DNA of 57,120 nucleotides from Rhodospirillaceae bacterium (GCA_947474495.1 CANJIM010000007.1:1-57120), one strand, 5' to 3'. Shown: positions 40,230 to 49,439, counted from the stretch's first letter. Notes: generated by a model not told the origin, from the sequence alone. Numbers and translations are program-made.

Positions 40230-40709
40230 ATGAACAAGATCACGCCTTGCCTCTGGTTCGAAAACGCGGCGGAAGCGGCGGCGAATTATTACGTTTCGCT
40301 GCTGCCCGAGTCGCACATCATCCAGCTGCAGAAAAGCCCGACGGATTATCCCGGCGGCAAGCAAGGGGATGTGCTGGTCGTTTATTTCCAGCTTGCCGGC
40401 CAGAGCTTCATGGCGCTCAACGGCGGCCTGAGGTTTGAATACAACAACAGCGTGTCATTCTCGATCGACTGCAAGGATCAGGACGAGATCGATCGGTTGT
40501 GGAACCGTATCCTGACGGACGGTGGAACTGAGCAGCAGTGCGGCTGGATCAACGACAAGTATAATGTGCCGTGGCAGATCACGCCGAGCGACCTGCCGCG
40601 CATGCTGGCCGACCCCGATCCGGCGAAAGCGCAGCGCGTGTTCCAGGCGATGATGACGATGGTGAAGATCGACATCGCCGCCCTGCACAAGGCCTATGCC
40701 GGCGATTAA
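40230..40709 (+). CDS. VOC family (PhnB-like) protein
   Basis: The 159-residue protein begins MNKITPCLWFENAAEAAANYYVSL and contains SFSIDCKDQDEIDRLWNRILTDGG, the pattern of PhnB/3-demethylubiquinone methyltransferase-like vicinal oxygen chelate proteins. No specific substrate is known for most of these. The ATG at 40230 has TGGAGA before it. Its stop overlaps the convergent metY stop by four bases. Confidence 0.88.
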   Translation: MNKITPCLWFENAAEAAANYYVSLLPESHIIQLQKSPTDYPGGKQGDVLVVYFQLAGQSFMALNGGLRFEYNNSVSFSIDCKDQDEIDRLWNRILTDGGTEQQCGWINDKYNVPWQITPSDLPRMLADPDPAKAQRVFQAMMTMVKIDIAALHKAYAGD

Positions 40710-41986
40710 AGCCGCGCCAGCGCCTGGTCGAGATCGGCGATGATGTCGGCGAGCGTTTCGATGCCGACCGACAGACGGACGACATCCGATCCAGCCCCGG
40801 CGGCGGCGCGGTCCGCGTCCGACAATTGGCGGTGGGTCGTCGAGGCCGGATGGATGATCAGGCTGCGCGTGTCGCCGATGTTGGCGAGATGCGAGAACAA
40901 TTTACAGCTTTCGACCAGCTTGATACCGGCATCAAAGCCGCCTTTCAGGCCGAAGGTGAAGACGCCGCTGGCGCCTTTGGGCAGATATTTCTGCGCCAGC
41001 GCGCGATGCGGGCTTGAGGCGAGGCCGGCGTAGGACACCCAGGCGACCTTCGGATGTTTTTCCAAATGCTGCGCGACAGCGAGGGCGTTCTCGCAATGGC
41101 GCGCCATGCGCAGTGCCAGGGTCTCGACGCCGGTGAGCGTCAGGAAGGCGTTGAACGGCGCCAGCGCCGCGCCGAAATCGCGCAAGCCCACCGCATGGCC
41201 ATAGACCGTGAAGGCGAGCTTGCCGAAGGTCTTGGCAAAATTCAGGTCGTGATAGGCGGACGAGGGCTCACCCAGCGCGGCGATGCGCGACCAGTCGAAC
41301 TTGCCGGTGTCGATCACCGCGCCGCCGATCGAATTGCCGTGGCCGCCGAGAAACTTGGTCGTCGAATGGACGACGAGATCGGCGCCCCAGTCGCCGGGCC
41401 GGCAGAGGTAAGGCGTTGCCAGCGTGTTGTCGACGACCAGCGGGATGCCGGCGTCATGGGCCACCTTGGCGATGGCCGCGATGTCGGTGACGATGCCGCC
41501 GGGATTGGCCAGGCTTTCGATGAAGATGGCGCGGCAGGTTGGCGTCAGGGCGCGGCGGAAATTCTCCGGATCGGCCGGATCGACGAAGATTGCGCTCCAG
41601 CCGAGGCGGGCAAAGGACTGGCCGAACTGGGTGATCGAGCCGCCGTAGAGCGCCTTGGAGGCCAGGAAGCTGTCGCCGTTTTTGAGCAGCGGGAGGAGGG
41701 CGAGGAATTGCGCGGCATGGCCGGAGGCGGCGGCGGTGGCGCCGACGCCGCCCTCCAGGCTGGCGAGGCGGGTCTCGAGGGCGGCGACCGTCGGGTTGGT
41801 GATCCGAGAGTAGATCTGGCCGAATTCTTCCAGATTGAACAGTTTTGCCGCCTGATCGGCCGATTCGAAGACGTAAGAGGTCGTCTGGTAGATCGGCACC
41901 GCCCGCGCCCCGGTGGCCGTATCCGGCCCGCCGCCGGCATGAACGGCGCGGGTGTCGAAGCCTTTGTTGGCGAGGGGATCGGCCAT
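40706..41986 (-). CDS. metY: O-acetylhomoserine sulfhydrylase (aminocarboxypropyltransferase)
   Basis: This PLP enzyme makes homocysteine from O-acetylhomoserine and sulfide, or the reverse-type gamma replacement. The PLP lysine is Lys211 in VHSTTKFLGGHGN. MetY-type blocks include KGFDTRAVHAGGGPD, VPIYQTTSYVF, IYSRITNPTVAALE and GASGVFTFGLKGG. The 426-residue length suits MetY rather than the shorter MetB or MetC. It is divergent from rplM across a 268-base region with two perfect inverted repeats. Confidence 0.93.
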   Translation of the reverse strand: MADPLANKGFDTRAVHAGGGPDTATGARAVPIYQTTSYVFESADQAAKLFNLEEFGQIYSRITNPTVAALETRLASLEGGVGATAAASGHAAQFLALLPLLKNGDSFLASKALYGGSITQFGQSFARLGWSAIFVDPADPENFRRALTPTCRAIFIESLANPGGIVTDIAAIAKVAHDAGIPLVVDNTLATPYLCRPGDWGADLVVHSTTKFLGGHGNSIGGAVIDTGKFDWSRIAALGEPSSAYHDLNFAKTFGKLAFTVYGHAVGLRDFGAALAPFNAFLTLTGVETLALRMARHCENALAVAQHLEKHPKVAWVSYAGLASSPHRALAQKYLPKGASGVFTFGLKGGFDAGIKLVESCKLFSHLANIGDTRSLIIHPASTTHRQLSDADRAAAGAGSDVVRLSVGIETLADIIADLDQALARL

Positions 41987-42027
41987 AATCGGGGTCCGGG
42001 ACTGGTCAGCGGGCCTTTTCGGTATCA

Positions 42028-42047
42028 TAGGATCACCGCCGATCCTA
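42028..42047. repeat. 7-bp inverted repeat in the metY leader
   Basis: TAGGATC and GATCCTA flank ACCGCC, about 40 bases upstream of the metY start. It may be a leader hairpin or a repressor site. No T-run follows. Confidence 0.4.
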
Positions 42048-42077
42048 GGCGGGCGGCCAATCGAACTGCTGGAACTA

Positions 42078-42095
42078 GCGGTATTATAATACCGC
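42078..42095. promoter_or_regulatory. 18-bp perfect palindrome between metY and rplM
   Basis: GCGGTATTATAATACCGC is its own reverse complement and contains TATAAT on both strands. It lies 92 bases before metY and 160 bases before rplM. It has the form of a dimeric regulator's operator overlapping a -10 box. Which regulator binds is unknown. Confidence 0.55.
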
Positions 42096-42118
42096 CATCA
42101 AAAACCCCCCGGAAATCC

Positions 42119-42147
42119 TTGACGCGGCGAGGGGTGGGCGGCATATT
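42119..42147 (+). promoter_or_regulatory. sigma-70-type promoter for rplM-rpsI
   Basis: TTGACG (42119-42124) and CATATT (42142-42147) are separated by 17 bases, about 108 bases before the rplM start, which would leave a leader of about 100 bases. Confidence 0.5.
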
Positions 42148-42254
42148 CCGCGCTCTTCGCCGAGCGGGCGCTGGTTCAGCGACCGTTTCGCGCATTACGT
42201 CCCTAAATACTTTCCGCAGTTGGGATCGTCCCAACGCCCTACCAGGTAGATATC

Positions 42255-42719
42255 ATGAAGACCTTTTCCGCCCGTCCTGCCGACGTGGTCAAGAAGTGGG
42301 TGCTGATCGATGCCGAAGGTCTCGTGCTGGGCCGTCTCGCGACGGTCATCGCCACGCGCCTGCGCGGCAAGCATCGCCCGACTTTCACGCCGCATGTCGA
42401 CACCGGCGACAACATCATCGTCATCAATGCCGACAAGGTCGTCGTGACCGGCCGCAAGCTGGATCAGAAGGTCTTCTACTGGCACACGAACCATCCCGGC
42501 GGCATCAAGGGCCGCACGATGGGTCAGATCCTCGGCGGCGCGCATCCTGAGCGCGCGGTCGAAAAGGCCGTCGAGCGCATGCTCACCCGCAACAATCTCG
42601 GCCGCATGCTGATGCGCAACCTGCGCATTTACGCCGGCGCGGCCCATCCGCACGAAGCTCAGGCTCCTGAAGTCCTGGACGTCGCTGCGTTGAACCCGAA
42701 GAACAAGAGGAGCGCCTAA
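42255..42719 (+). CDS. rplM: 50S ribosomal protein L13
   Basis: The 154-residue protein begins [20 protein letters not shown] and has [29 protein letters not shown] and the [26 protein letters not shown] block in pieces, all typical of L13. It is two bases upstream of rpsI, the universal L13-S9 pair. Confidence 0.98.
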   Translation: MKTFSARPADVVKKWVLIDAEGLVLGRLATVIATRLRGKHRPTFTPHVDTGDNIIVINADKVVVTGRKLDQKVFYWHTNHPGGIKGRTMGQILGGAHPERAVEKAVERMLTRNNLGRMLMRNLRIYAGAAHPHEAQAPEVLDVAALNPKNKRSA

Positions 42720-42721
42720 GC

Positions 42722-43207
42722 ATGGCCGACACGCAGACCATCAGCAGCTTGGCCGACCTCAAGGGCGGTTCGGTGACCGAAGCGGCCCCGGCCGCGATGC
42801 CTGAGCCGAAGATCGACAAGCAGGGCCGAGCCTACGCGACCGGCAAGCGCAAGAACGCCATCGCCCGTGTGTGGATTAAGCCCGGCAAGGGCAAGATCAC
42901 CATCAACGGCCGCGACTGGACGACCTATTTCGCCCGCCCCGTGCTGCGTCTGATCATCGATCAGCCATTCGACGTGACGGCGCGCAAGGAACAGTACGAC
43001 GTCGTCGCGACGGCCGTCGGCGGTGGCCTGTCCGGCCAGGCCGGCGCGGTGCGCCACGGCATCTCCAAGGCGCTCACCTATTACGAGCCGGCCCTGCGCA
43101 AGGCGCTGAAGGCCGCCGGCTTGCTGACCCGAGACCCGCGCGTCGTCGAGCGCAAGAAGTACGGCCGCCACAAGGCGCGTCGTAGCCATCAGTTCTCCAA
43201 ACGCTAA
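42722..43207 (+). CDS. rpsI: 30S ribosomal protein S9
   Basis: The conserved core starts at [21 protein letters not shown] and ends in the basic [16 protein letters not shown] tail that reaches the P site. An N-terminal extension of about 35 residues precedes the core, as in other alphaproteobacteria. A strong terminator follows. Confidence 0.98.
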   Translation: MADTQTISSLADLKGGSVTEAAPAAMPEPKIDKQGRAYATGKRKNAIARVWIKPGKGKITINGRDWTTYFARPVLRLIIDQPFDVTARKEQYDVVATAVGGGLSGQAGAVRHGISKALTYYEPALRKALKAAGLLTRDPRVVERKKYGRHKARRSHQFSKR

Positions 43208-43239
43208 ATTACCTGCGGGTATTCTGCTCTCACACTTCA

Positions 43240-43267
43240 GGGCGTCCCTTCGGGGACGCCCTTTTTC
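43240..43267 (+). terminator. Rho-independent terminator of rplM-rpsI
   Basis: GGGCGTCCC (43240-43248) and GGGACGCCC (43253-43261) enclose a TTCG tetraloop and are followed by TTTTTC. Confidence 0.93.
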
Positions 43268-43310
43268 TTTGCGCCATCTGCGCTTATATGGATGGAACAG
43301 GAGCACGGAC

Positions 43311-44357
43311 ATGACGACCAACACGATCAACACGGCCATCCTCGGCGCCAGCGGCTACACCGGCGCCGAACTGCTGCGCCTGCTGGCGCGGCACCCGAAC
43401 GCGCGGATCAAGGCGTTGACGGCGGAAAAGCGCGCCGGCGCGGCGCTCGGCGACGTGTTCCCGCATTTGGCTCATCTCGACGTGCCGAAGATGGTGAAGA
43501 TCGGCGACGTGGATTTCTCCGGCATCGACGTGGCGTTCTGCGCCTTGCCGCACGGCTTGACGCAGGAAGTGGTCGCGGCCTTGCCAACTCATCTCAAGAT
43601 CGTCGATCTGTCAGCCGACTTCCGGCTGCATGACGTCGCGACCTACGCCAAGTGGTACGGCCACGAGCATCTGGCGCCCAAGCTGCAGCAAGAGGCCGTG
43701 TACGGTATTACCGAGCTGGCGCGCGAGAGCGTGGCCAAGGCCCGGCTCGTCGCCAATCCGGGCTGCTATCCGACCTCGGCGCAATTGCCGCTGGTGCCGC
43801 TGCTGGAAAAAGGCCTGATCGAGACCGGCGACATCATCATCGACGCCAAATCGGGCGTCACCGGCGCCGGCCGCGAAGCGAAAGAGGCCAATCTTTATTC
43901 GGAAGTCACCGAGGGCATTCATGCCTATGGCGTCGGCGGCCACCGGCACGCGCCAGAGATCGAGCAGGGCCTGACCAATGCGGCGGGCCAGCCGGTCATC
44001 GTCAACTTCACGGCGCATCTGATGCCGATGAGCCGCGGCATTCTATCCAGCATCTACGTCAAGCTCGCCAAGGGCGCGACGGCCGACGATCTGCGCGCCG
44101 CGCTCAAGGCACGCTACGACGCCGAGCCCTTCGTCAATGTCATGCCGGCCGGCCAGTCGCCGGCGACGCGCCATGTGCGCGGCTCGAACCATTGCCGCAT
44201 CGCCGTCTTCCCCGATCGTGTGCCGGGCCGCGCCATCGTCATCTCGGTGATCGACAATCTGGTGAAGGGCGCGTCGGGCCAGGCGATCCAGAATTTCAAC
44301 GTCATGACCGGCCTGCCGGAGGCTCTATCGCTCGAGCAGGAGGCGATGTTCCCATGA
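43311..44357 (+). CDS. argC: N-acetyl-gamma-glutamyl-phosphate reductase
   Basis: ArgC performs the third step of arginine synthesis. The NADP-binding start is AILGASGYTGAELLRLLARHP, the catalytic cysteine is Cys152 in NPGCYPTSAQL, and the histidine segment GGHRHAPEIEQ is present. The 348-residue length is the long form. The ATG at 43311 has AGGAG eight bases earlier. Its end overlaps the next gene by four bases (ATGA). Confidence 0.96.
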   Translation: MTTNTINTAILGASGYTGAELLRLLARHPNARIKALTAEKRAGAALGDVFPHLAHLDVPKMVKIGDVDFSGIDVAFCALPHGLTQEVVAALPTHLKIVDLSADFRLHDVATYAKWYGHEHLAPKLQQEAVYGITELARESVAKARLVANPGCYPTSAQLPLVPLLEKGLIETGDIIIDAKSGVTGAGREAKEANLYSEVTEGIHAYGVGGHRHAPEIEQGLTNAAGQPVIVNFTAHLMPMSRGILSSIYVKLAKGATADDLRAALKARYDAEPFVNVMPAGQSPATRHVRGSNHCRIAVFPDRVPGRAIVISVIDNLVKGASGQAIQNFNVMTGLPEALSLEQEAMFP

Positions 44358-44872
44358 GTGGAATCATCCGACCGTACAAGGGCATCGTCCCCAAGCTCGG
44401 CAGGGACGTCTTCATCGCCGAAAATGCCGCGCTGATCGGCGACGTGGTGATCGGCGACGAGAGCAATATCTGGTACGGCGTGGTCATGCGCGGTGACGTG
44501 CATGAGATCCGCGTCGGCGCGCGTACCAACATTCAGGACGGCACCATCGTCCATGTGACCAGCGGGCGATTCGGTACCTATATCGGCTCCGACGTGACGA
44601 TCGGCCATGCGGCGATCCTGCACGCCTGCACCTTGGGCGACGTCAGCTTCGTCGGCATGGGTGCGACGGTGATGGACGGGGCGGTGGTCGAGGACGGCGC
44701 CATGGTCGCCGCCGGCGCGCTGGTGACGCCGGGCAAGCGGGTCAAATCTGGCGAGCTATGGGCCGGCAGCCCGGCCAAGCTGATGCGGATGCTCAGCGAG
44801 GACGACCTGAAGGCCTTCAAGCTCTCGGCCGACCATTATGTGAAGCTGGCCGGCGAGTATCTGAGGGGTTAA
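44354..44872 (+). CDS. Gamma-carbonic anhydrase family protein
   Basis: The 172-residue protein has left-handed beta-helix hexapeptide repeats typical of gamma-class carbonic anhydrases: NAALIGDVVIGDESNIWYGV, RTNIQDGTIVHV, then TIGHAAILHACTLGD with metal-ligand histidines and a C-terminal GSPAKLMRML helix start. It is translationally coupled to argC, an order common in rhizobia. Confidence 0.93.
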   Translation: MSGIIRPYKGIVPKLGRDVFIAENAALIGDVVIGDESNIWYGVVMRGDVHEIRVGARTNIQDGTIVHVTSGRFGTYIGSDVTIGHAAILHACTLGDVSFVGMGATVMDGAVVEDGAMVAAGALVTPGKRVKSGELWAGSPAKLMRMLSEDDLKAFKLSADHYVKLAGEYLRG

Positions 44873-44885
44873 GGCAAAACGCTCG

Positions 44886-44911
44886 GCCCGAGAAGGATCG
44901 GGCGTTCTTTT
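44886..44911 (+). terminator. Rho-independent terminator after the carbonic anhydrase gene
   Basis: GCCCGA and TCGGGC form a stem around GAAGGA and are followed by GTTCTTTTT, 14 bases after the stop codon. Confidence 0.8.
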
Positions 44912-44941
44912 TGACCAGTAAGCACACTATTAATCTGTATA

Positions 44942-45316
44942 ATCTTCGAGGTCGCCGACGATGTCGATATCACGGGCGGCGATCTCTTGCTGCATCAGGC
45001 GAGCCGCCCGCGCGTCGCCGACCGCTTCGAGGCGAGGCTCTGCTGGTTCGCGGACGAGTCGTTCGATCCGCGCGGTCGCTATCTCGTCCGTCTAGGGCCG
45101 CGCACCGTGTCGGCGCGAGTCGGGGAACTGATCTATCGTCTCGATGTCGTTTCGCAGGAACATATCGATGCGCCGCAGAAATTGAACCGCAACGACATCG
45201 CGCGCGTTCGTGTTATGCTGCAGTCGCCGGTTCCTTACGACGATTATGCGGAGAACCGCGCGACGGGCGCCTTTATCCTGATCGATGCCCAGACCAATGA
45301 CACGGTCGCCGCCTGA
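44942..45316 (+). pseudogene. cysN: Sulfate adenylyltransferase subunit 1 (CysN), C-terminal remnant
   Basis: This open frame of about 124 residues ([66 protein letters not shown]) matches only the C-terminal EF-Tu-domain-3-like part of CysN/NodQ. The GTPase domain is missing and a terminator lies just upstream; the usual start does not exist. The frame is intact with no internal stop. The first candidate start is TTG at 44987. It precedes a sulfate-binding protein, fitting an ancestral cys cluster. Remnant more likely than a working protein. Confidence 0.78.
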
Positions 45317-45363
45317 CGCATTCGCTCTCTAGCAGCTTGCACATGTCTGCCTGGAGGATCCCC

Positions 45364-46503
45364 ATGTCTCGTTACCTTTTCGATTTCATGTCGCGCTTCC
45401 GAACGTCCGGACTTGTCAAAACATCCATTGGTTTTGCGTTCGCCTTGCTGCTGTCGTCCCATGCTTCGCCGCTTCTCGCGCAGACCCAGCTGCTCAATGT
45501 CTCCTACGATCCGACCCGCGAGCTCTACCAGCAGATCAACAAGGCCTTCATCGCCGACTGGGCAGCTAAGACAGGCCAGAAGATCAGGATCAATCAATCG
45601 CACGGCGGCTCCGGCAGCCAGGCGCGTTCGGTCGTCGAAGGTCTGCCGGCCGACGTGGTGACGCTGGCCCTCGAATCGGACGTCGATGCCGTCGCGGACC
45701 GCGGCCTGATCGATAAGGATTGGGTGAAGCGTTTGCCGGACAACAGCGCGCCCTATACCTCGACCATCGTATTCCTGGTGCGTGCCGGCAATCCCAAGGG
45801 TATCAAGGATTGGGACGATCTGGTGAAGCCGGGCGTCGGCGTCATCACGCCCAATCCGAAGACCTCGGGTGGCGCGCGCTGGAATTATCTCGCCGCTTGG
45901 GCCTACGCCCAGAAGAAGAACGGCGGCAGCGAAGAGGCGGCGAAGAAGTTTGTCGGTGACCTGTTCAAGCACGTGCTGGTGCTCGATTCGGGCGCCCGCG
46001 CCTCAACGACCACCTTCACCCAGCGCGCCCAGGGCGACGTCTTGCTCGCCTGGGAGAACGAAGCTTACCTGGCGCAGCTCGAAGAGGGCTCCGGTAAGTT
46101 CGACATCGTCGTGCCGAGCTTGAGCATTCTCGCTGAGCCGTCGGTCGCCGTGGTCGACAAGAACGTCGAGAAGAAAAAGACCCGCGAGATCGCCGAGGCC
46201 TACCTGAAATTCCTCTACACTAAGGAGGGCCAGGACATCATCGCCAAGAACTTCTATCGCCCGCGCGATCAGGAGGTTGCCGCGAAGTATGCCGACAAGT
46301 TCACCAAAGTCGATCTCGTGACCATCGCCGACTTCGGCGGCTGGCGCGATGCGCAGAAGAAACACTTCGGCGACGGCGGCATGTTCGATCAAATCTATAC
46401 GCCCGGCAAAAATAAGCTGGCGTTAGGCCAAAACGAAAAGGGCGCGGCAAAACCCCGCGCCCTTTTGATTCATGTGATGATGGCTTACTTCGCCTTCACA
46501 TAG
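45364..46503 (+). CDS. sbp: Sulfate ABC transporter substrate-binding protein
   Basis: The periplasmic protein binds sulfate for uptake. It has a signal peptide (to about residue 39), then [67 protein letters not shown] and [14 protein letters not shown], in blocks. The ATG at 45364 has GGAGG before it. The normal family end is close to IYTPGK; here 30 extra residues follow, coded through a terminator into the end of phaC, probably from loss of one A in the run at 46408-46412. No permease or ATPase genes are beside it. Confidence 0.92.
   Translation: MSRYLFDFMSRFRTSGLVKTSIGFAFALLLSSHASPLLAQTQLLNVSYDPTRELYQQINKAFIADWAAKTGQKIRINQSHGGSGSQARSVVEGLPADVVTLALESDVDAVADRGLIDKDWVKRLPDNSAPYTSTIVFLVRAGNPKGIKDWDDLVKPGVGVITPNPKTSGGARWNYLAAWAYAQKKNGGSEEAAKKFVGDLFKHVLVLDSGARASTTTFTQRAQGDVLLAWENEAYLAQLEEGSGKFDIVVPSLSILAEPSVAVVDKNVEKKKTREIAEAYLKFLYTKEGQDIIAKNFYRPRDQEVAAKYADKFTKVDLVTIADFGGWRDAQKKHFGDGGMFDQIYTPGKNKLALGQNEKGAAKPRALLIHVMMAYFAFT
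46436..46466. terminator. Bidirectional terminator between sbp and phaC
   Basis: AAAAGGGCGCGG (46436-46447) and CCGCGCCCTTTT (46455-46466) form a perfect 12-bp stem with a 7-base loop, flanked by A and T runs so that it works in both directions. It lies inside the extended sbp reading frame. Confidence 0.88.
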
Positions 46504-48341
46504 CTGCCTGGCGCGTCTTCGATCGCCTTGAGCTTGCCGACCTTACCAGGCACGCGCGCCGGCACTTTCTCGCCGCCATATTGGCCGAGCCATTTGATCC
46601 AATCGCTCCACCAGGAGCCGGGCTGCTCCTTGGCGCCGGCGAGCCATTCGTCGGGCGCGGCGGGCAATTTGTCGTTGGTCCAGAAGTTGTATTTGTTGGC
46701 GGCCGGCGGATTGACGACGCCGGCGATATGGCCGCTGGCGCTCAGCACGAAGCGGATCGGGCCTTTGTAAAGCTGCGTCGCGGCGTAGGTCGATTTCCAT
46801 GGCGCGATATGGTCCTCGCGCGTCGACAGCATATAGACCGGCGTCTTCATTCGCGTCAGATCGATCGGCTGGCCGAGCAGGGTGAGGGCGCCCGGCTGCA
46901 CCAGCAGGTTCTTCTGGTACATGTTGCGCAAGTAGTAGCTGTGCATTAACGCCGGCATACGCGTCGAATCGCTGTTCCAATAAAGCAAGTCGAACGGCAG
47001 CGAATCCTTGCCGAGCAGATAGTTGTTCACCACGAAGGACCAGATCAGGTCGTTGGCGCGCAGCATGTTGAAGGTCGTCGCCATGTCGGCGCCCTCCAGG
47101 TAGCCGTGCTTCGACATCTTCTCTTCGAGCGCGGTGATCTGCGCTTCGTCGATGAAGACCGACAGCTCACCGGCCTCCTTGAAGTCGGTCATGGTGGTGA
47201 GGAAGGTGGCGCTGGCGACGCGGCTGTCCTTCTGCGCGGCCATGGCCGAGAGTAGGGCGGCGAGTAGGGTGCCGCCGATGCAATAGCCGACGACGTTGAC
47301 GTCTTTCACGCCGGTCGCCTCGGTCACGGCGGCGATGGCGGCGAGCGGGCCTTCGACCATGTAGCTCTCGAAGGTCTTCTGGGCGTGACGTTCGTCCGGG
47401 TTGACCCAGGAAATGACGAACACGGTCTGGCCTTGGTCGACCGCCCATTTGATGAACGAGTTCTTCGGCTGCATATCGAGGATGTAGAACTTGTTGATCC
47501 AGGGCGGGATGATCAGCAACGGGCGCTCGGCGACCGTCTCGGTCGTTGGCGTGTATTGGATCAACTGCATCAGGTCATTCTGGAACACGACCTTGCCCGG
47601 CGAGGCGGCGAGATTCTCGCCGACCTTGAAGGCGTTGGGGTCGGTCATGCGGATGGCGAGCTTGCCGTTGCCGCGATCCAGATCGTCGAGCATGTTCGAC
47701 AGGCCCTTGAGCAGATTCTGGCCGCCGCTTTCCGCCGTGGCGCGAATCACCTGCGGGTTGGTCATGGCGAAGTTGCTGGGCGAGACGGCGTCGATGAACT
47801 GGCGGGTGTAGAAATCGACCTTCTTGGCGGTCTCGGCATCGACGCCTTCGTTGGCCTCCTCGACGACGCCGCGCAGCCAGCGGGCGGTCAGCAGGTAAGA
47901 CTGCTTGATGTAGTCGAAGACGACGTTTTCATCCCATTCGGCGTCCTTGAAGCGGCGGTCGCCCTTATCGGGGACGATCGTGGCGGCGGCGGGCGCCTGG
48001 CCGGCGGCGCGCTGCCAGGTGGCGAGCCAGAGATCCTGATAGCCTTTCCACAGGGTGGCCTGCGCTTCCCACATCTTGGCCGGGTCGGCCATCATGCGGG
48101 CGGTGAGGTCGAAGAAGGCCTGGCCGATGTTCAAGGGATCGAGCGGCTGGGCGGTCGCGCCCTCGGCCTGCTGGCGGGCAAAGAAGTCCTGCATCAGCTT
48201 CTGGCTCTTGGCGGCGAGATCGCTCATCGCCGCCGCGACCTGGGCAGGGTCGGGCATCACCGGGTTGGGGCCCGCCGTGGCGGCCTTATCGGCCGTCCCT
48301 TTGTCGCCGCTGGCTTTGCCTGCCGTGGTTTGATCGCTCAT
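46485..48341 (-). CDS. phaC: Class I poly(R)-hydroxyalkanoate synthase
   Basis: PhaC polymerises hydroxyacyl-CoA into storage polyester granules. The 618-residue protein has the N-terminal class I domain, the lipase-like box GYCIGGT with catalytic Cys354, [12 protein letters not shown], and C-terminal REDHIAPW and [11 protein letters not shown] with the catalytic Asp and His. An additional Ala/Gly/Lys-rich N-terminal 60 residues precede the usual start. No phaA or phaB is in the window. Confidence 0.96.
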   Translation of the reverse strand: MSDQTTAGKASGDKGTADKAATAGPNPVMPDPAQVAAAMSDLAAKSQKLMQDFFARQQAEGATAQPLDPLNIGQAFFDLTARMMADPAKMWEAQATLWKGYQDLWLATWQRAAGQAPAAATIVPDKGDRRFKDAEWDENVVFDYIKQSYLLTARWLRGVVEEANEGVDAETAKKVDFYTRQFIDAVSPSNFAMTNPQVIRATAESGGQNLLKGLSNMLDDLDRGNGKLAIRMTDPNAFKVGENLAASPGKVVFQNDLMQLIQYTPTTETVAERPLLIIPPWINKFYILDMQPKNSFIKWAVDQGQTVFVISWVNPDERHAQKTFESYMVEGPLAAIAAVTEATGVKDVNVVGYCIGGTLLAALLSAMAAQKDSRVASATFLTTMTDFKEAGELSVFIDEAQITALEEKMSKHGYLEGADMATTFNMLRANDLIWSFVVNNYLLGKDSLPFDLLYWNSDSTRMPALMHSYYLRNMYQKNLLVQPGALTLLGQPIDLTRMKTPVYMLSTREDHIAPWKSTYAATQLYKGPIRFVLSASGHIAGVVNPPAANKYNFWTNDKLPAAPDEWLAGAKEQPGSWWSDWIKWLGQYGGEKVPARVPGKVGKLKAIEDAPGSYVKAK

Positions 48342-48441
48342 TTCGGACCCTTTCGGTCTGCGGCGCGCTTTACGCCCCGCGGGAATTACTCTACAACCCT
48401 GTCGATATTTTGCGCGTAAAACTAAGGACTTAAAATCCTTT

Positions 48442-48472
48442 CCTCGCGCGGGAAACGAGGGCTAACCTCGTT
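48442..48472 (+). promoter_or_regulatory. Alternating hairpin elements upstream of the OmpA-type lipoprotein gene
   Basis: CCTCG (48442-48446), CGAGG (48456-48460) and CCTCG (48466-48470) can form two mutually exclusive stems; the second extends to AACGAGG/CCTCGTT with loop GCTAA. It ends 25 bases before the gene. The arrangement is suggestive only. Confidence 0.3.
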
Positions 48473-48497
48473 CATACAGCAGGAGTGCGAGAGGATC

Positions 48498-49439
48498 ATG
48501 ACACGCCCGTCGCCACAGCGGCAAACTCTCCTTCGCAGTTGCAGCATTTTTTGCCGCGCCGTGGCTTTTAGCTGCCTGGCCGTGGGCGGCCTAGCGGCTT
48601 GTTCGGCGGTGCCGGACGCGGTCAATCCGGTCGAATGGTACCAGGGCGTGTCGGGCTGGTTTGAGAGCGACGCGGCGCAGCAGGATCGCGCCACCGAGAA
48701 GACCGCCCGTGCCACCACGCCCTTGCCCGGCACCAATCAGCCTTATCCCAACCTCGCGACGGTGCCCAACCGTCCTATCATTACCCCGCCTGCCGAGCGC
48801 GGGAAGGTGGTTCAGGGCCTGGCGGCAGACCGCGCAAATGCCCGTTACGCGGAAAGCGAGCCGGCCCGTAGCGACAGCCCGGCGGCGGCCGCCGCGCCGC
48901 CAGTCTCGCCTGTGCCGGTTCCGCCGGCTCCGGCCGTCGAGGCGCTGGCGGCGGCGCCGCGCGTTTCCCAGCCGGCCCCCGTTCAGGCTTTGCCGGCGAC
49001 GCTGACGCAGCCGGTCCCACAACAAATGGCGGCCGTTCAACCCGCGGTGCCGGTGACGGCGCGCGAGACCCCGGTGCCGGTGCCGACCACGCCGCGTTCG
49101 GCGACCTTTCCGCTCGGCATGACCCAGTCGGGCACCGTGTTCTTCGCCAATGGCTCGGCGGCGATCGACGCCGACGGCAAGCGGGCGCTGCGGATCCTCG
49201 CCGACGGCTACAAGGAGAACGGCGGTAGCTTGCGCATCGTCGGTTTCGCCTCGGGTCAGGCGGCCTCCGCCAGTGCCCAGATCGCCAATTTCCGCATCGC
49301 CGGCCAGCGTGCCGAGACCGTCGCTCAGGAGCTGAACCGGCTCGGCGTGCCGATGAACCACATGGTCATCAGCAGCGGGAATGCCGGGGCCGGGGATGCC
49401 GCCTTGGCCCGTCGGGTCGAAGTCAGTCTGGATTATTAA
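48498..49439 (+). CDS. OmpA family lipoprotein
   Basis: A long N-terminus leads to a lipobox with Cys35 (GGLAAC). About 130 residues of Ala/Pro/Val-rich linker follow. The last 110 residues form an OmpA/Pal-like peptidoglycan-binding domain: VFFANGSAAIDADGKRALRILA, LRIVGFASG and RAETVAQELNRLGVP. It should tether the outer membrane to the cell wall. It is divergent from phaC. Confidence 0.87.
   Translation: MTRPSPQRQTLLRSCSIFCRAVAFSCLAVGGLAACSAVPDAVNPVEWYQGVSGWFESDAAQQDRATEKTARATTPLPGTNQPYPNLATVPNRPIITPPAERGKVVQGLAADRANARYAESEPARSDSPAAAAAPPVSPVPVPPAPAVEALAAAPRVSQPAPVQALPATLTQPVPQQMAAVQPAVPVTARETPVPVPTTPRSATFPLGMTQSGTVFFANGSAAIDADGKRALRILADGYKENGGSLRIVGFASGQAASASAQIANFRIAGQRAETVAQELNRLGVPMNHMVISSGNAGAGDAALARRVEVSLDY

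Noticed and set aside
41987-42110. A possible SAM-II riboswitch before metY
   Set aside because: I looked for the conserved pseudoknot elements of SAM-II and did not find them; only two unrelated inverted repeats are present.
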